The notes beneath the pieces were generated by a model, which worked only from the letters and a program-made list of their open reading frames with translations, had not been told where the DNA came from and did not search any database. From Allolobophora icterica (Eukaryota; Annelida; Clitellata; Crassiclitellata; Lumbricidae), in NCBI GenBank assembly GCA_963556255.1, contig OY744609.1:16691886-16755885 (forward strand): a stretch of 64,000 nucleotides of DNA. The letters run 5' to 3'. The translations under genes and the position numbers were made by a program. Shown piece by piece: positions 1 through 11,669 of the stretch; the first letter of the stretch is position 1, and every line of letters begins with the position of its first letter.

Positions 1-95
1 TGATTGGCATTGTTCAAAAAGTGGAGGGTACGGTACCCCCAGTCCCAAAAGTTGGGTACTGGTACCCCTCATACCCCCCACAAATTACGCCTATG
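1..95 (-). mobile_element. hAT-like MITE fragment, cut by the window edge
   Basis: Read on the minus strand this starts CATAGGCGTAATTTGTGGGG and continues with the G-rich GGTACC-containing interior seen in the element at 39199-39397, to which it aligns over nearly its whole visible length. About half of a roughly 200 bp element is present; the other end lies left of position 1. Confidence 0.65.
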
Positions 96-121
96 GTTTT
101 ACTAAGTAGATAGTAACTCAC

Positions 122-3100
122 TTCTCCAAAGATTTTTCCTTCCTTAAGAATAGCGATGGGAGTGTCATCATCCTCTTCCGACAGAATCTAAAGCATGAAA
201 GGGTAATGCAGTTTAAATCCAATGATAAATCTACAATACACAGGCCTGGTAAGTGTGGCTGGCTATTGCACCACAATGACTGTACACTTATTTTAGTTAT
301 TCATTTGTACCTAGCATTCACACATCATAGCGGTGCTTGATAGTGTAGCGGTTAGCGTGTTGGACTGTCTGCTCCATCAGAACTTCTAGCCAACTCAGCT
401 ATAACGAGTACACTGACCGTACACTGTCGGTGGGAAGATGAGATGGTCAGGGAAAGGACTGGCCACCTGCTGTCATAAGCCGAGGTTAACAAAATGAAGT
501 TGCTAACATTTCATACCCAGAAGAGCAGTCCACTCTTCTTCATATATCACCCTGCCAAAAGATCTACTTTCAAGTGCACCTATCGCAGTGAAAGAGAACA
601 ATATTCATGCATTTCACAAAAATATTCAAGCACACGACTCAGATGCTTCTGTTCACATGGATTTTTGCCAGTTGATGAAGTTGGTCAGTCTCGGTATAAA
701 CAGGAAATAAAAAACGTAGCACACATGCAGTAATGTAATCAAATATTTATGTTGCACTAGAAATGCATCAGCAGCGCTCAGCAGACTGTTACTTTACTTA
801 GTTTAAAACCCAAGACCACCTCAAGTTCTCCGCGGTGGATGTAGAACATTTCATGTCCAGTCTCTCCACGAGCGGCCACTATTTGCTGCGGAAGATAGAC
901 GACCTGTTTCATCTTCATAGACAGCATCCGCATAAAACCAACACCAACATCGGAGAAGATCTTTGCCTGTTGATAAAAATAAACACACTGATCAACGTAT
1001 AATACAAGAAGGTAAAGTGTGTATTTGTTTACACTCTTCTAGTTTGCGTGCCATTCTGCTTAACACAAAGTGGTGTTATGCCCACCAAAGCCAGTAACTT
1101 AACACACTGCATTGGGAAATACACTGTACAAAAACTGCAGTTTAGCGCTAAATGTTGACTTTATCAGAGGTATCCCTTCCTTTTCACATGTAGCCTAGTT
1201 TATATCCTGTATCATATCTGTCAACTTCGCATTAACTAGTCTATGCTGAACATGCTTTACTTTGCCTTACTGTAACTGATCGTGATTACCTTACGATTAG
1301 GTAATGTAAGGCAATGACCCACTAGCATACTCCCAAGATCAGTCCCTAAGCTAACCGCAAGAGGCAGCCAAGGGTATGAAAATGGGACTACTTTTCTTAG
1401 CCTCCATGGCCAGTCCCCTACTTTACCACCTGATCTTCCTACCTCTAAGGCCAATGTACTCATTATACAGCTGAGCCTGTTAAATGTCTTGTTACATGTA
1501 TTAAGTGAAGGTACAAGAAACTTCACACACAGACATAATCCCCTCACACTAAAAGCAATAAAGTAATATAAAAGACCTTTATAACCATTTTTTCCATACA
1601 AAACCTTGAGCAGCATTCACAGCATGATACCTTGTTGAGTATGACGAGACTCGTGCTGTAGCTAAATTCGACCTTCATGACGTGCGGCAGTATATTGAGG
1701 AAAGTGTTGCTTGTATCTGCATTCTTCTTTAGATATAGATACTCATAATATCCAATCACCTGAGCCCGAACTGGCTTAGAAATATCTCGAAACTTCTGGA
1801 GAATCAAAGTTCAAAGTTATGACCAACGTGAGCAGACAACCAAAAGCAATAACAAGTAGGACTAACAAATCAGCAGCATATTTAGCAGACGGTAGGTAGT
1901 CTGCTATGGCCACCCTCACCATTTCTCCACAAAATCTGCATTTGCTTTCACATTATCCACCACTTTCTAACTCTGACCAGATCAGATTTGGAAGAGACTT
2001 TCTTAGTGTTGATTAGAAACCACTGAGATTGAGAGTGAACTTGTCAACAAGAAGTTAGCCATAAATATTATGCTTTCTTTAATGATAGAGTGTCAAGTTT
2101 TTGCTTCACATCAAATTATGCTGAATTGTGAAAGCATTTCAGCTGTTCTGCTAGTCTTTACATGCAGAGTTCACTGTAGGAGTGCTCTGCAAGTTACGAA
2201 CTGCGCAAAATTGAGCTTTAAAAGCTTTATTAAATCTTGAACCCATGCTATATCGAAAAATCAACATCAGGATGCATTATACACTTTGGCTGTCCAGTGT
2301 CCAATCAGACTGACAACAACATTTTGCGACAACAAAATAAGAAACATCTACCATTACTGATAGTTTCAACTAAGTTCACCCAATTTCACATATTTACACA
2401 GCTACTGTTACTTCCTTTAGTCAACTTATTTTTCAAATAATGAATCTTAGCAAATGCCACACACAGAAGTTCTTAAGAACTGCTAAAAATCTCCTGTTAC
2501 AAGTCGTTACAATTCATGAGAATTGTGGCATCCTTATCATTATCGACAAAATATCAGCAGTAGTTTAAAATATAGGCTGATTGCTACATTTTAAAACACA
2601 ACACTAATTTGATACATCATTAGGATTCTAATAGGCAACCAAAGATAAAAGCCAGTTACCAATTGGAAATATAATCTCAAACAAATAAATCACTCAGTGA
2701 TAATGATTATCACTATAATTGCAGGCATGCCAACATTCTAACAGTAGTTGGACCACCACAAAATATGAATCTTTAAAATTACATACAAAATTAATGTTAA
2801 AATATGCAATAGTTAACTGACCAGGCGAAACTGAATAGTGCTAATCTTGTGAAGGAAGCTAGACTTCTGCTTCAGCAAGTTCGTCACAACTGATGACATG
2901 ATGCCAAGAATCAACCCAAAGAAAACCGCCACACCTAGCAGCATCACCAGAATAGCCAGAAGCTCTTCCACAAGATTTTGCGCTGTGATATCACCGTAGC
3001 TATAAACAGATCAGTGACTGCAGATTTTTTAATGCTCCCCAGAGCATAATTAGTTGTTTATCTAAAACACTTTAGTCCCACGTGCCATAATAAGCATAGT

Positions 3101-6100
3101 GTTCTAGAAAGAATTTCCAGTATACTTAACAAGTAAATCAATCATCCACATATCTTCGTCACACTTTAAAAGTTGAAAAATAACGAACATCAACTTTCGT
3201 TGGCAGCATCATCATCATTATAGACCCAACACCACTTCTACTATTGTGTAGTTTTCAGCAGCTTCATATAACTACTCTCTACAGCACACTGGAACCGATT
3301 TAGGAATAACTGGAAAAAGTTTTCCTATAGTATAAAACACAAAGAAAAGGACTACTAATACAAGTGTAGAAAATAAGCTATGCTGTATTTTTGCCAATCT
3401 ACTATATTACAGTGTGTGTACGACTCAGGGTGAGAATTGTCAGGAGGTTGGGAGTTCAACCCCCTAGTCTTTTTTAGGACCAGTGGCGTAGCCAGGTTTT
3501 AACACCAGGGGGAGCGAGCACATACAAAATGCCCCATGGCATTACCAAAATAAATAATTTCAATTAATTACATTCGTAAAAGAAACTCTTGCACAATTTC
3601 ACTTTGACTTTCGATTTACATCCGAGTAGCCTACATGTCTGCCTAAGATCCCAATTTTGTCACATTATCGGCATTCACATTGCTAAAATGCTTTGGATCT
3701 AAACAACTAAATTTGGAAGCTATATAAATTTGTAAAATGCTCAAATCTGTTAGTTGTGCTATTTGTGACACAGTCTGGTGACACTATGTAGGTTTCAACC
3801 ATGAATTTTTCTGGAATCGGATATTCCATCATCCATTGACATTTTCTTCATGGAATGTCATTTTGCCGAACTCTATGCTGCTTATAGTCAGTAGTATAAT
3901 ATCACATTTTTGAGCCAGCTCGGTTGTTTCATTCTCAATCCGTTTAAACTCAGATTCAGATTCATTTTGCATGATATTTTTCATATCGTTTTCAAATAGT
4001 TTAATCAAATGAAAAGCTGTTACCCAATCAAAGCTACGTCTGTGTAAATAATTATATGGATAAACTGAAAGCCTTCTCTAGCATTTTTCCCAGACTATTA
4101 GAAGAATTAAGAATTCGAATGTATCAAGTGTTGCAAGAATACCTGTTTAGTAGTTTTGATCTCACCATTCACAATTCTTTGCAAGGCAGCAATTAGTGCT
4201 GGTAAATTCTGCAGGATTTTATCTACTGATGATTTCCTGCAGGATGCCCATCTGGTATCGCGAAGTATTTTTAGAGTTAAAGCGAAAGATTCTATACGAT
4301 TGCATTATCTTCTTTAAAAAAATGAAAGACGATGTAAACTGCCAGAAAAAAATGAATAGAGGTTATATATCTAGTGTTTAAAAGAACAATAATGTTTGAA
4401 CATTGCAGGTTACTGTTTCCAGGGCCGTCTTATCTACTATAGGCACAGTATATAGGCATTGTGCCTAGGACCTACGAAACTTTCATGGGCCTGTGGAAGT
4501 CTGAACATCTGAAAATGAGATATTAGGCCTAATGACTGACCAGGAAAATGGAAATTTTAGGAAAGTTGCAAATAACAGCAAATTCAAATTTAATCATTTT
4601 GTACCGAAAGAGTTTAAGTTAAGCTGTAAAAGCCTACATTAGGGCCTATGTGAACTTTGCGGAGTTGGAGTAGGCAGCTGACTTGGGGGGTCTACGAATG
4701 CAAGAGTGCCTATGGCCTACGACGATCTAAAAACGGCCATGGCTGTGGATTAGAATAACATTCAAATTATGTGCACAGCAGTGTGTACATAGCGCATTTG
4801 GGAGCAATCTCCCTAACCTTGTTTGTAGACATTGTGCTAGCTCCATCGTATGACTGACCATAAGTCCAGAACACATAGTTAGGCCTATTGACAAACCCAA
4901 GTTTATTTATTGCTAAAAGCAAGCATTGAAACAATCTTCGGCACTAGCTTCAGCTTCCAGGTAATTGGAAAAAAATAAATTTAGAACGACTGGAATAAAT
5001 AAATTGTGAAAACTGAAAAGGCCCCACATCTTGGAAAATGGTCTCAGGGGGAGCGGTCGCTCCCCCTGCTCCCCCCCTAGCTACGCCTCTGTTTAGGACC
5101 CCACAGTTAAGTCTTCATTGCACACTCCATGGGGGTCATTTCCAAACCCCTCAGTTGTGCTAGTGTGATTCAACATTTGAGTCTCTGACAAAGAAAAGAA
5201 ATTTTCAGGGTATATCATGTACATGCATTTTGGAATTTTCTCAACAAAGGAACTGATTTTGATTCGAGTCTGTCTTGCAAAACTGCTAGCGTTGAAATCT
5301 GCTGCTTTCAAATTTAGTTGACATCAGCTTGCAAATACGGACAAAATATTCAAATCCACATGGATCAACACCTAACCCCCCCCCCAGTCTTTTTCTACCA
5401 TTCTCACTGGTATGACTGTACGTATATTGAAACACAATTTTCATGCTTTTTTTTATAAATGATGCTTAATGCACTAGCATTATATCCAATGCAAACAAAT
5501 TAGGCAGCTTCTCATGGCTTCACTCCTGTGAATGCCCAAGGTTACATACCCAGTGGTAGTAGAAGTCACCACAGCAAAGTATAGAGACACCAGATAATTT
5601 TCAGCAGGGCGAGCCGTTGTTTTAACCATTTCCTGTGTGTGATCTCCGAAATCTGCAAAAAAAGAAAACTACTTAAAATCAGAAAAGCATATTAAGACAA
5701 CTGAAACAATAAACAAATTCCCGTAATTGAATAAACGTAAACCCTCCAAAGTTACTGTGTCACCACCTTCCATGGAAATGACTCCAGCATAGGCACGGAC
5801 TTTTGCTTTTGTCTCTGGGTGCCTGGATCCTCCATTTCCTTCCCTTCCCCCTTCCCACATTGCTCAGGTAGGCGAGTTTTAGCAGATTTTCGGATAAAAA
5901 AAACTGTTTTCTTGTCAAAGGTTACGAGGTTAGACAAAGTATTGGAAATCGATGACAACGTTCCAGTGTTATTATTTTTTTTGAATAATAAATAAATAAA
6001 TTATTTATTTATTTACGGGCTGTGACTGTAAGATCATGCATGCATGTTGGGTATTTGTGTTGTAGTTGTACCTCTCAAGTTGTGAGATTACTTAGTAATA

Positions 6101-7831
6101 AAAAATGTGAATTTAAAGTCTGAATTCTTCTGGGTGCCGGGCACCCATTGAACTTTCTCTCTGGGTGCATTCGCACCCAAGGCTCCCAAGAAGTCGGCGC
6201 CTATGGACTCCATAGATGCAGTAAAGCAATGGCCAGTAAAGCAATCGAAAGCCAGACTTCCTTTTCTAATACGCATTGAAGCCCGCACATGAGTAAGAGT
6301 GGTATAAGCACACTCCTGAAATTCACATATGAACACCTCATACATCAGAATGAAGGCATGATGCCAGCATCCAAGTTTTCATAGTTAGCCTCCAGCTTCT
6401 ATATCAATTCCTGAGGGTGCCTGTGTTGCAATACAACACAAGGAACTGAAAATTTCACAAGTAAAAAGGCTCAAGTTCCAACATAACAGCATATGGCTAA
6501 ATTTACATCTGACAGAACCTTGTTTTATGTGCGCCCATGTGCCGTTGTAACAGTAGAAGTCCACTCCCTTGTGGTATCCAGTACATGCCGCAGCAAACCA
6601 CATTCCCGCTGAAATGTGCAGAGTGAAGATTGCCATAAAAGTGCACAAAACCACCTGCCACAGCATTCCATTCGAGTCCAATGCAGTCATGTTGTCATCT
6701 AGAGAAAAACAAAATTCACACAAGCCAAAATGAGCTAACAACAAACAAGTTTCTTCTGCTTGTGACCCAAGACAGTACTAATGCAGAGCAGTCCCTCATT
6801 GTTAGACACTTTGACCACATTACTGGCTGCTATTTAGAGACAATACTGCAGATCACGCTTTCCTAAAATCAGCTTAAGCATCTCTTTCCTCTACATTGTA
6901 AGCTCTTAATACAATTTTCCTCTGAAAATCTTAACTGCCCCAGAAATGTTTTGACCTAAGTCCTGCCTGTTAGATCTGTCCAACAGCCATGCTTTGTTTT
7001 GCAAATAGTTTCCTCCCATGCACAAATGCACACCTGTATGAGTATATATAGGCTATGTTTAAGTTTGAACTGCACTTGATAGATGGCTCTAGGCACACTG
7101 ACTACAAGGGGGAAGAGCTTCCCAAGGGGTCCAATTTACAACTACTTTCATTCCATGAACACCGACACATCTATAAATTTACAAGGCACACCAAAAACTT
7201 TACAACATTTTGCATTACAATATCCAAGGGATATCGGTGATAAAACAGCAAGAGTCAAATCCAGGATTTGAAATAGAGGGAGAACGAACTAGTCTTTCTG
7301 ATTTCACATATAAGATAAATTATAGTTACCTATAATACTGTAGGCTTTCACCAGTCCAATTAACCTGTTCATCCTGAACCTTGCCAAGTTCATGACACGT
7401 ACAGGAAACAACAGCGAAAACAACTCAATTGGCATAAGCGATGCTACATTTACGAAGAAAAAGGTCTTTAAATATCGCCGCCATATCAGAAAACGGTCTT
7501 TGACCAAGGTTCCCGTCACGTCGTAGAAGCCGACATTCACTGTCAACACGGTGTCTACGAGATTCAAAGCGTCAACGAAATAAACGATCACCCAGAAACT
7601 CAGGTATTCTGAATACACGAGACCCTGGTAGACTGTGAGGACGCAACCAACGGTAATCGCAATCAGCAAAGCAATTTGCCAGTATCCGTAAATTCTGTTC
7701 TCCGGGTCTATTACGTCTAGCTTACAGTTCAACCATGAACGAGGCTTAGGCGTAGGAATGTCTTCAGTCTGAATAAATACAGACTCTGCATCTACGACCT
7801 TCGTAGATAATTCTGTGGCGCCACTAGCCAT
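122..7831 (-). CDS. Cyclic-nucleotide-binding K+-type channel (CNGK-like), first 7 coding exons, 3' end off window
   Basis: Seven exons join in frame on the minus strand: 7330-7831, 6519-6698, 5550-5652, 2822-2999, 1631-1795, 820-966 and 122-187. Each is flanked by GT/AG, and the split codons fit at every junction. The ATG at 7831 has an in-frame TAA two codons upstream. Residues about 1-45 are a cytoplasmic N-terminus. S1-S4 fill about 47-166, S5 lies in exon 2, and the pore helix (ENYLVSLYFAVVT) is followed by the filter T259-T-T-G-Y-G-D265 and S6 in exon 4. A C-linker (RAQVIGYYEYL) and the start of a cyclic-nucleotide-binding domain (GETGHEMFYIHRGELE, then KEGKIFGE) follow. CNG channels usually have GET in the filter and HCN channels CIGYG, so GYGD with this C-linker/CNBD points to the potassium-selective CNGK class known from sea urchin sperm. 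Known CNGK proteins carry four such repeats; this may be repeat I. The phosphate-binding cassette and the end lie beyond position 1. Exon joins are my inference from splice sites and homology. Confidence 0.85.
330..486 (+). repeat. tRNA-derived SINE, copy 1
   Basis: It begins with a tRNA-like head (AGTGTAGCGGTTAGCGTG, an A-box-like stretch). Its body (AGTACACTGACCGTACACTG, then GGAAAGGACTGGCCAC) also occurs in the minus-strand copy at 38985-39176. The 18 bases GGTTAGCGTGTTGGACTG are identical in the two copies. It lies in an intron of the CNGK-like gene. Confidence 0.6.
3840..4890 (-). pseudogene. hAT transposase remnant (ZMYM/KIAA1586-type)
   Basis: Translating the minus strand in pieces gives blocks typical of hAT transposases, in the expected order. 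A GQSYDGASTMS block lies at about 4810-4865. The block LKILRDTRWAS, followed by a helical stretch, lies at about 4100-4290. A further charged segment runs about 3850-4020. Stops and shifts separate the blocks, and the nested repeat at 4420-4741 interrupts them, so no functional product is possible. The family call rests on my recognition of these motifs. Confidence 0.6.
4420..4741. mobile_element. Nested small hAT-like repeat
   Basis: The ends are roughly inverted: CAGGGCCGTCTTA on the left and, read inward from the right, CATGGCCGTTTTTA. It interrupts the transposase remnant of the surrounding hAT element. No convincing 8 bp duplication is visible, so the boundaries are approximate. Confidence 0.4.
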
Positions 7832-8042
7832 TTTTTATTTTTTTAAATCTGTACATTAAATTTATTTTGCATTTGATTAACACACTACGCATCATCATTT
7901 AAACGCGTTCCAAAACACGCCACCGGTTGATACAGCACATCTGATTGGTTAAAACACATACTCGATGACGTATGTAAAATGAACACTAGCGTCACCAAGT
8001 GACTATTATACTAACTCCAACCAAGCGCCACCAAGACGTTAT

Positions 8043-8520
8043 CATATCTTTTGCGTGGCACTCGATCCTCTCCGAAGCGTTGCCGTTTCCGTGACGTTTA
8101 GCCAGCCTTCTCGATTCTGGGCTCTTCTCCAGGCCGTGTGCAAACCAAAGTTCAGTGGATTCAGGTTAGCTAGCTTCCACTCTTCTTGTCCATGTGTGGC
8201 GAAGCTCCCAGCAGGTCTTTTCCAGCCTCTCGGAGGGCCGGTATCATTGCAGGGACGTATCTCTATAGCGTTGGGCTTGGGGGGGGGGCTTAAGCCCCCA
8301 AACGAAGTTGAAGCCCCCCCCCAAAACAAGTCAAGCCGTTGTATGCTTACTGCTAAAATTCGTATGAACACTGTATAAATGTTGCCATGTTCAAGGCTTA
8401 AGCCCAGCCCCCCAAACGAAAAATCCTAGTTATAACGTGCCTGTATCATTGCTCGCAAGACCCTGGCATCACAGCCAGCGATGTGTCCAAACAGACGGCG
8501 TCTAGGCCTATACTCACTGG
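8043..8520 (-). pseudogene. Non-LTR retrotransposon ORF2 C-terminal fragment
   Basis: The minus strand encodes a typical LINE tail with the stretch LNPLNFGLHTAWRRAQNREG and TATLR before a stop near 8043, and an upstream FGHIA-like motif near 8500. It is split by the MITE at 8250-8443. Removing that MITE together with one target-site copy gives back contiguous LINE sequence. Reading-frame breaks remain, so it is a relic. Confidence 0.6.
8250..8443. mobile_element. hAT MITE inserted in a LINE relic
   Basis: The 194 bp element starts CAGGGACGTATCTCTAT and, read inward from the right, CAGGCACGTTATAACTAG. The 8 bp target duplication TATCATTG is perfect (8242-8249 and 8444-8451). The interior is rich in G and C runs. 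Confidence 0.8.
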
Positions 8521-8797
8521 CATGCAGTGGCGACGATCTTGTCTGAGAGGTGGGGGGGGGACAAAGTCGGCCACAGTCTGGTCGATGACCTTTTTTAGGA
8601 ATTCGTGTCCCAAAGAAACCATTTTCAAACTGTTTATCACAGTTTATGGGGAATTCGTCTCCATTTTCGTCTTTATGACTTTTCTACAAATTCATATCTG
8701 AAAAAAGTTGATGACCTTTTTTTAGTCATTCACGTCTTTTTACTACCTTTTTCACACAGAAAAAAATTTCGTCTTTTCTGCGATCTCATGTTCCTAC

Positions 8798-8830
8798 CTG
8801 GGACTAAGATTGCAGTAATCTTAGTCCCAG
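8798..8830. repeat. Perfect hairpin, 14 bp stem, 5 nt loop
   Basis: The arm CTGGGACTAAGATT at 8798-8811 is followed by the loop GCAGT and its exact reverse complement at 8817-8830. No T-run or gene lies next to it. It sits in T-rich intergenic sequence. Confidence 0.75.
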
Positions 8831-9196
8831 TGAATTCCTACTAAAAATCTGCAATCTCATCTTCGAAAAAAGTTGATGATCTTTTTTTAGTCCTCCACCT
8901 CCTTTCGTTACTTCTTTAAAAACGTACCCTTTTTCCTTCCTTTTTTCCTTCTCTTAGGCCTACACAATTTTATTACTTTTTTCCTTTAAATTTTGGGGGT
9001 CACTTCTCCTCAAAACAACTTATCTGGTCAAAGGCACTGAATTAAAACTCATTTTCGCCCTCACACACAATTGCATTTCCTGACCTTTTTGGGTGTATCT
9101 TCAAAATTTGGGGGGTCCGATGTATGGCGTGTCCCCCCACTCTTAAAGGTGGATGTTTTGTCCCCTCGACCCCCCCCCGGGATCGCCGCCCATGCT

Positions 9197-9884
9197 CACT
9201 GGCGTAAACTTGTCCAAAATATTGGGGGAAGGGGGCATCGGATCTGGACCAGAGGTGCAAAAAACAAGTTTTTCAAGAAGAAAAGTTGTTTTTTGTTGTT
9301 TTTTCGTTTTGTTTTTGTTTTTATGGTTTTTGTTGTTTTGGTTGTATTTAAGATTTTCGGATTTCGGATCATAAAAATCATGAAAAATGGCATGAATAAG
9401 AGCTCTAACTCAGTTTAATTCAGTTGCGATTTCCGAAAATTAAAAATCATTAAAACAATGTTATTAAAATAACTTCTACAAAAATAAGAAATGTATTTTT
9501 AAAAAAAAACAAATTTTGTGTTTCTTGTTTAAAACCAAAATCAGAAGAAAACTTTTCACCTCTGGTATGTACAGTCAGCAAAGGTTTCCGGTGTTACGTT
9601 AATGCGTACGAAATGGGGCGTTTTGTTTACATGTAAATTTGTTTCATATTGAAGATATTGAAGATAAAAATAAATCTGTTTTCATTATGAATTTCTGATA
9701 GTATTTCAGTTCTGTGTCTCCGTTTTTCTGTTTCTGAAGAAATTTTTCTATATTGAAACATAAATATTTCAATATAGGCCCTATGAAGAAATTCTTTTCT
9801 CGATTTTGGGGAGGGGACTCCTCAGTTATTGGGGGCATGTGCCCCGGCTGCCCACCCACACCCCACCCCCCGAGTCTACGCCTA
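9197..9884. mobile_element. Composite hAT-like repeat with nested element
   Basis: The left end CACTGGCGTAAACTTG and the right end (inward AATAGGCGTAGACTC) are approximately inverted. The flanks CCCATGCT and CCTATACT match at 6 of 8 positions. A second element appears nested at 9250-9564, with ends CAGAGGTGCAAAAA and CAGAGGTGAAAAG and T-rich contents. The left end also occurs, inverted, at 46512-46553. Boundaries are tentative. Confidence 0.4.
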
Positions 9885-9899
9885 TTCCTATACTAAACT

Positions 9900-11669
9900 A
9901 GAGCTTGAATCATCTCCGACACTGAGATGTGTATCGTGCGCCGGCATACTTCCGTATTGGTGACACGCGCTGCATGTGTAAGAAATGCGCGCAGTATAGG
10001 ATAATTATATCCTTCTGAAGTTCTGAGGCACCACCCCTGGAAGGGACGCTTACCAAGGAACTTAGTAAGCGTCTATACGTAGGTCTCAGCTCCATACAGG
10101 ATCACTTAAAGCCGGATAAAGGCCTGGCAAACTAGATCAACTGCTCGGGGCACTGAATTTCCAATGGCACAAATTTTTGTAAGAAATATGAAAAAAAGGC
10201 TTCAAAATCAAATTAGGCAGTGTATGAAGCACACCAAACCCGTAAAAACCCAACAGCGGAGGGAATGAGTCAAAGAAACGATAAGTTTTTAGCTGATAAG
10301 ATATTATCTGAAGGCCAGAACAGACTTTGCAGGGCGAACTTTCATCGGAAGAGAGTTACAATTATCTAGGGCTAGCAACAGAAAAGGAGCTCCTACCGAG
10401 AGCCGTCCTTGTCCACGAAACAGTCAGATTGAAAAATTCAGCAGACATTAAATTTTAGAGTCAGCAAAGACGGAAGATAATAAAGTTGATTGATGTACAG
10501 CCTTGTATGCAATTAGCCCCGTCTCGAAAGTTATTATTTTTCTGGGCAACAAGTGAGACCCATCACGGTTATGATTATCTCCTCGCAATAAAGTGACAAT
10601 TATTATACTAGTTTTCACGTCTCTCCGTCGGAGATTTTCAACTTGTGTGCAATAACACTGCTTTTGTGAGTTTGGGCTACATCGTCTGGGGGTTGGGCTA
10701 AATTAGTTTCTGCTAGGCAAGAACTGGCAGGCTGTTTCCGGTGCTTGATGTCTTGTGTGAAAGTTTTTATAATCAAGTCAAATAAAATTGTTTTTTGGAC
10801 TGACAGTCTGTTTTCTGCGTGTTTTCAGTTTACGTTTTCCAGATTTAAATGAATTTAGTTTAATCATACTCGTAATCTGAGGATTTTATTTAGTAAGTTT
10901 AATTCGTAATCTCTGTGAAAGCGGCTGCTTGCGTAATGCCTACTTTTACATAAACAATATAGCAGATTGCAAGAGAAGTAAAGCGCTGTACCCACCGGAG
11001 GGACCATCGAGTATATAAATAAGTAATTAATCAGTAAGTAACAGAGTAAAACCCTCTAGCTCGGATTGAATTTCCATGGACCAAATTTGCACACTCGTCT
11101 CCAGAAACTGAGCCGTTCAAAAACAGTCACTGCAAGAGTTGTGTGCCTGTTGTGACGCTCCACGGTGAATCTCTATGACGCGGGGGCATGTGGTCGAGGG
11201 AACCACTGACTGATGGATTACGTACTTATCTCCTCGATAGTTTTCCTGTAGGAGCAGCGTTCTGCCCAATAAAGCGTCGAGAATATTTTGATTTCAGAAG
11301 AGCCCTCATACTGAAAACTTTAGATGCAAGAACTAGAGTATAAAAATAATAATAATAATCGTGTATTAATTCAAACTGACGAGTATGCAGTAACATTACA
11401 TGAAATAGTAGTAACAGACAGACGATAACAAGTTTAACAGGAGTTGAATTTAACTGTAAATTTAACTTCTGAGACGCCAATCTGTCCTGCTGATTTTACC
11501 ATCGCCATCCAGGGAGTGGAAGGTTGAGTTTACCTTGTGGGGCTAACGGGTGACCATTAAGTTAATTATTGTTAGATGCTTCACCTCAGATTTTGACCAC
11601 TGTATATCAAATGTTGTGTGTGGATTATTTTGTAGTTCACTACAGCATTGCTAACGTGACTTCACAGAA
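9900..11669. other. Intergenic stretch, no gene recognised
   Basis: This lies between the repeat cluster and the SPT4 start codon. I see only short non-coding-like ORFs, a short ATT/AAT run near 11346-11359 and no motif I recognise. The SPT4 promoter must lie in its last part, but no clear TATA box is visible next to the ATG. Confidence 0.5.

Larger units (their letters stand above)
3481..5091 (-). mobile_element. Decayed hAT transposon with perfect 8 bp TSD
   Basis: The termini are CAGTGGCGTAGCCAGG at the left and, read inward from the right, CAGAGGCGTAGCTAGG. The 8 bp target duplication TTTAGGAC is perfect (3473-3480 and 5092-5099), as expected for the hAT superfamily. At about 1.6 kb it is too short for an intact element, but the interior holds minus-strand transposase remnants. 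It sits in the intron between exons 3 and 4 of the CNGK-like gene. A smaller repeat is nested at 4420-4741. Confidence 0.85.

Noticed and set aside
1257..1616. 119-codon minus-strand frame next to a channel exon
   Set aside because: It lies in the intron downstream of exon 1631-1795; the exon's donor is clear and the frame has no channel similarity.
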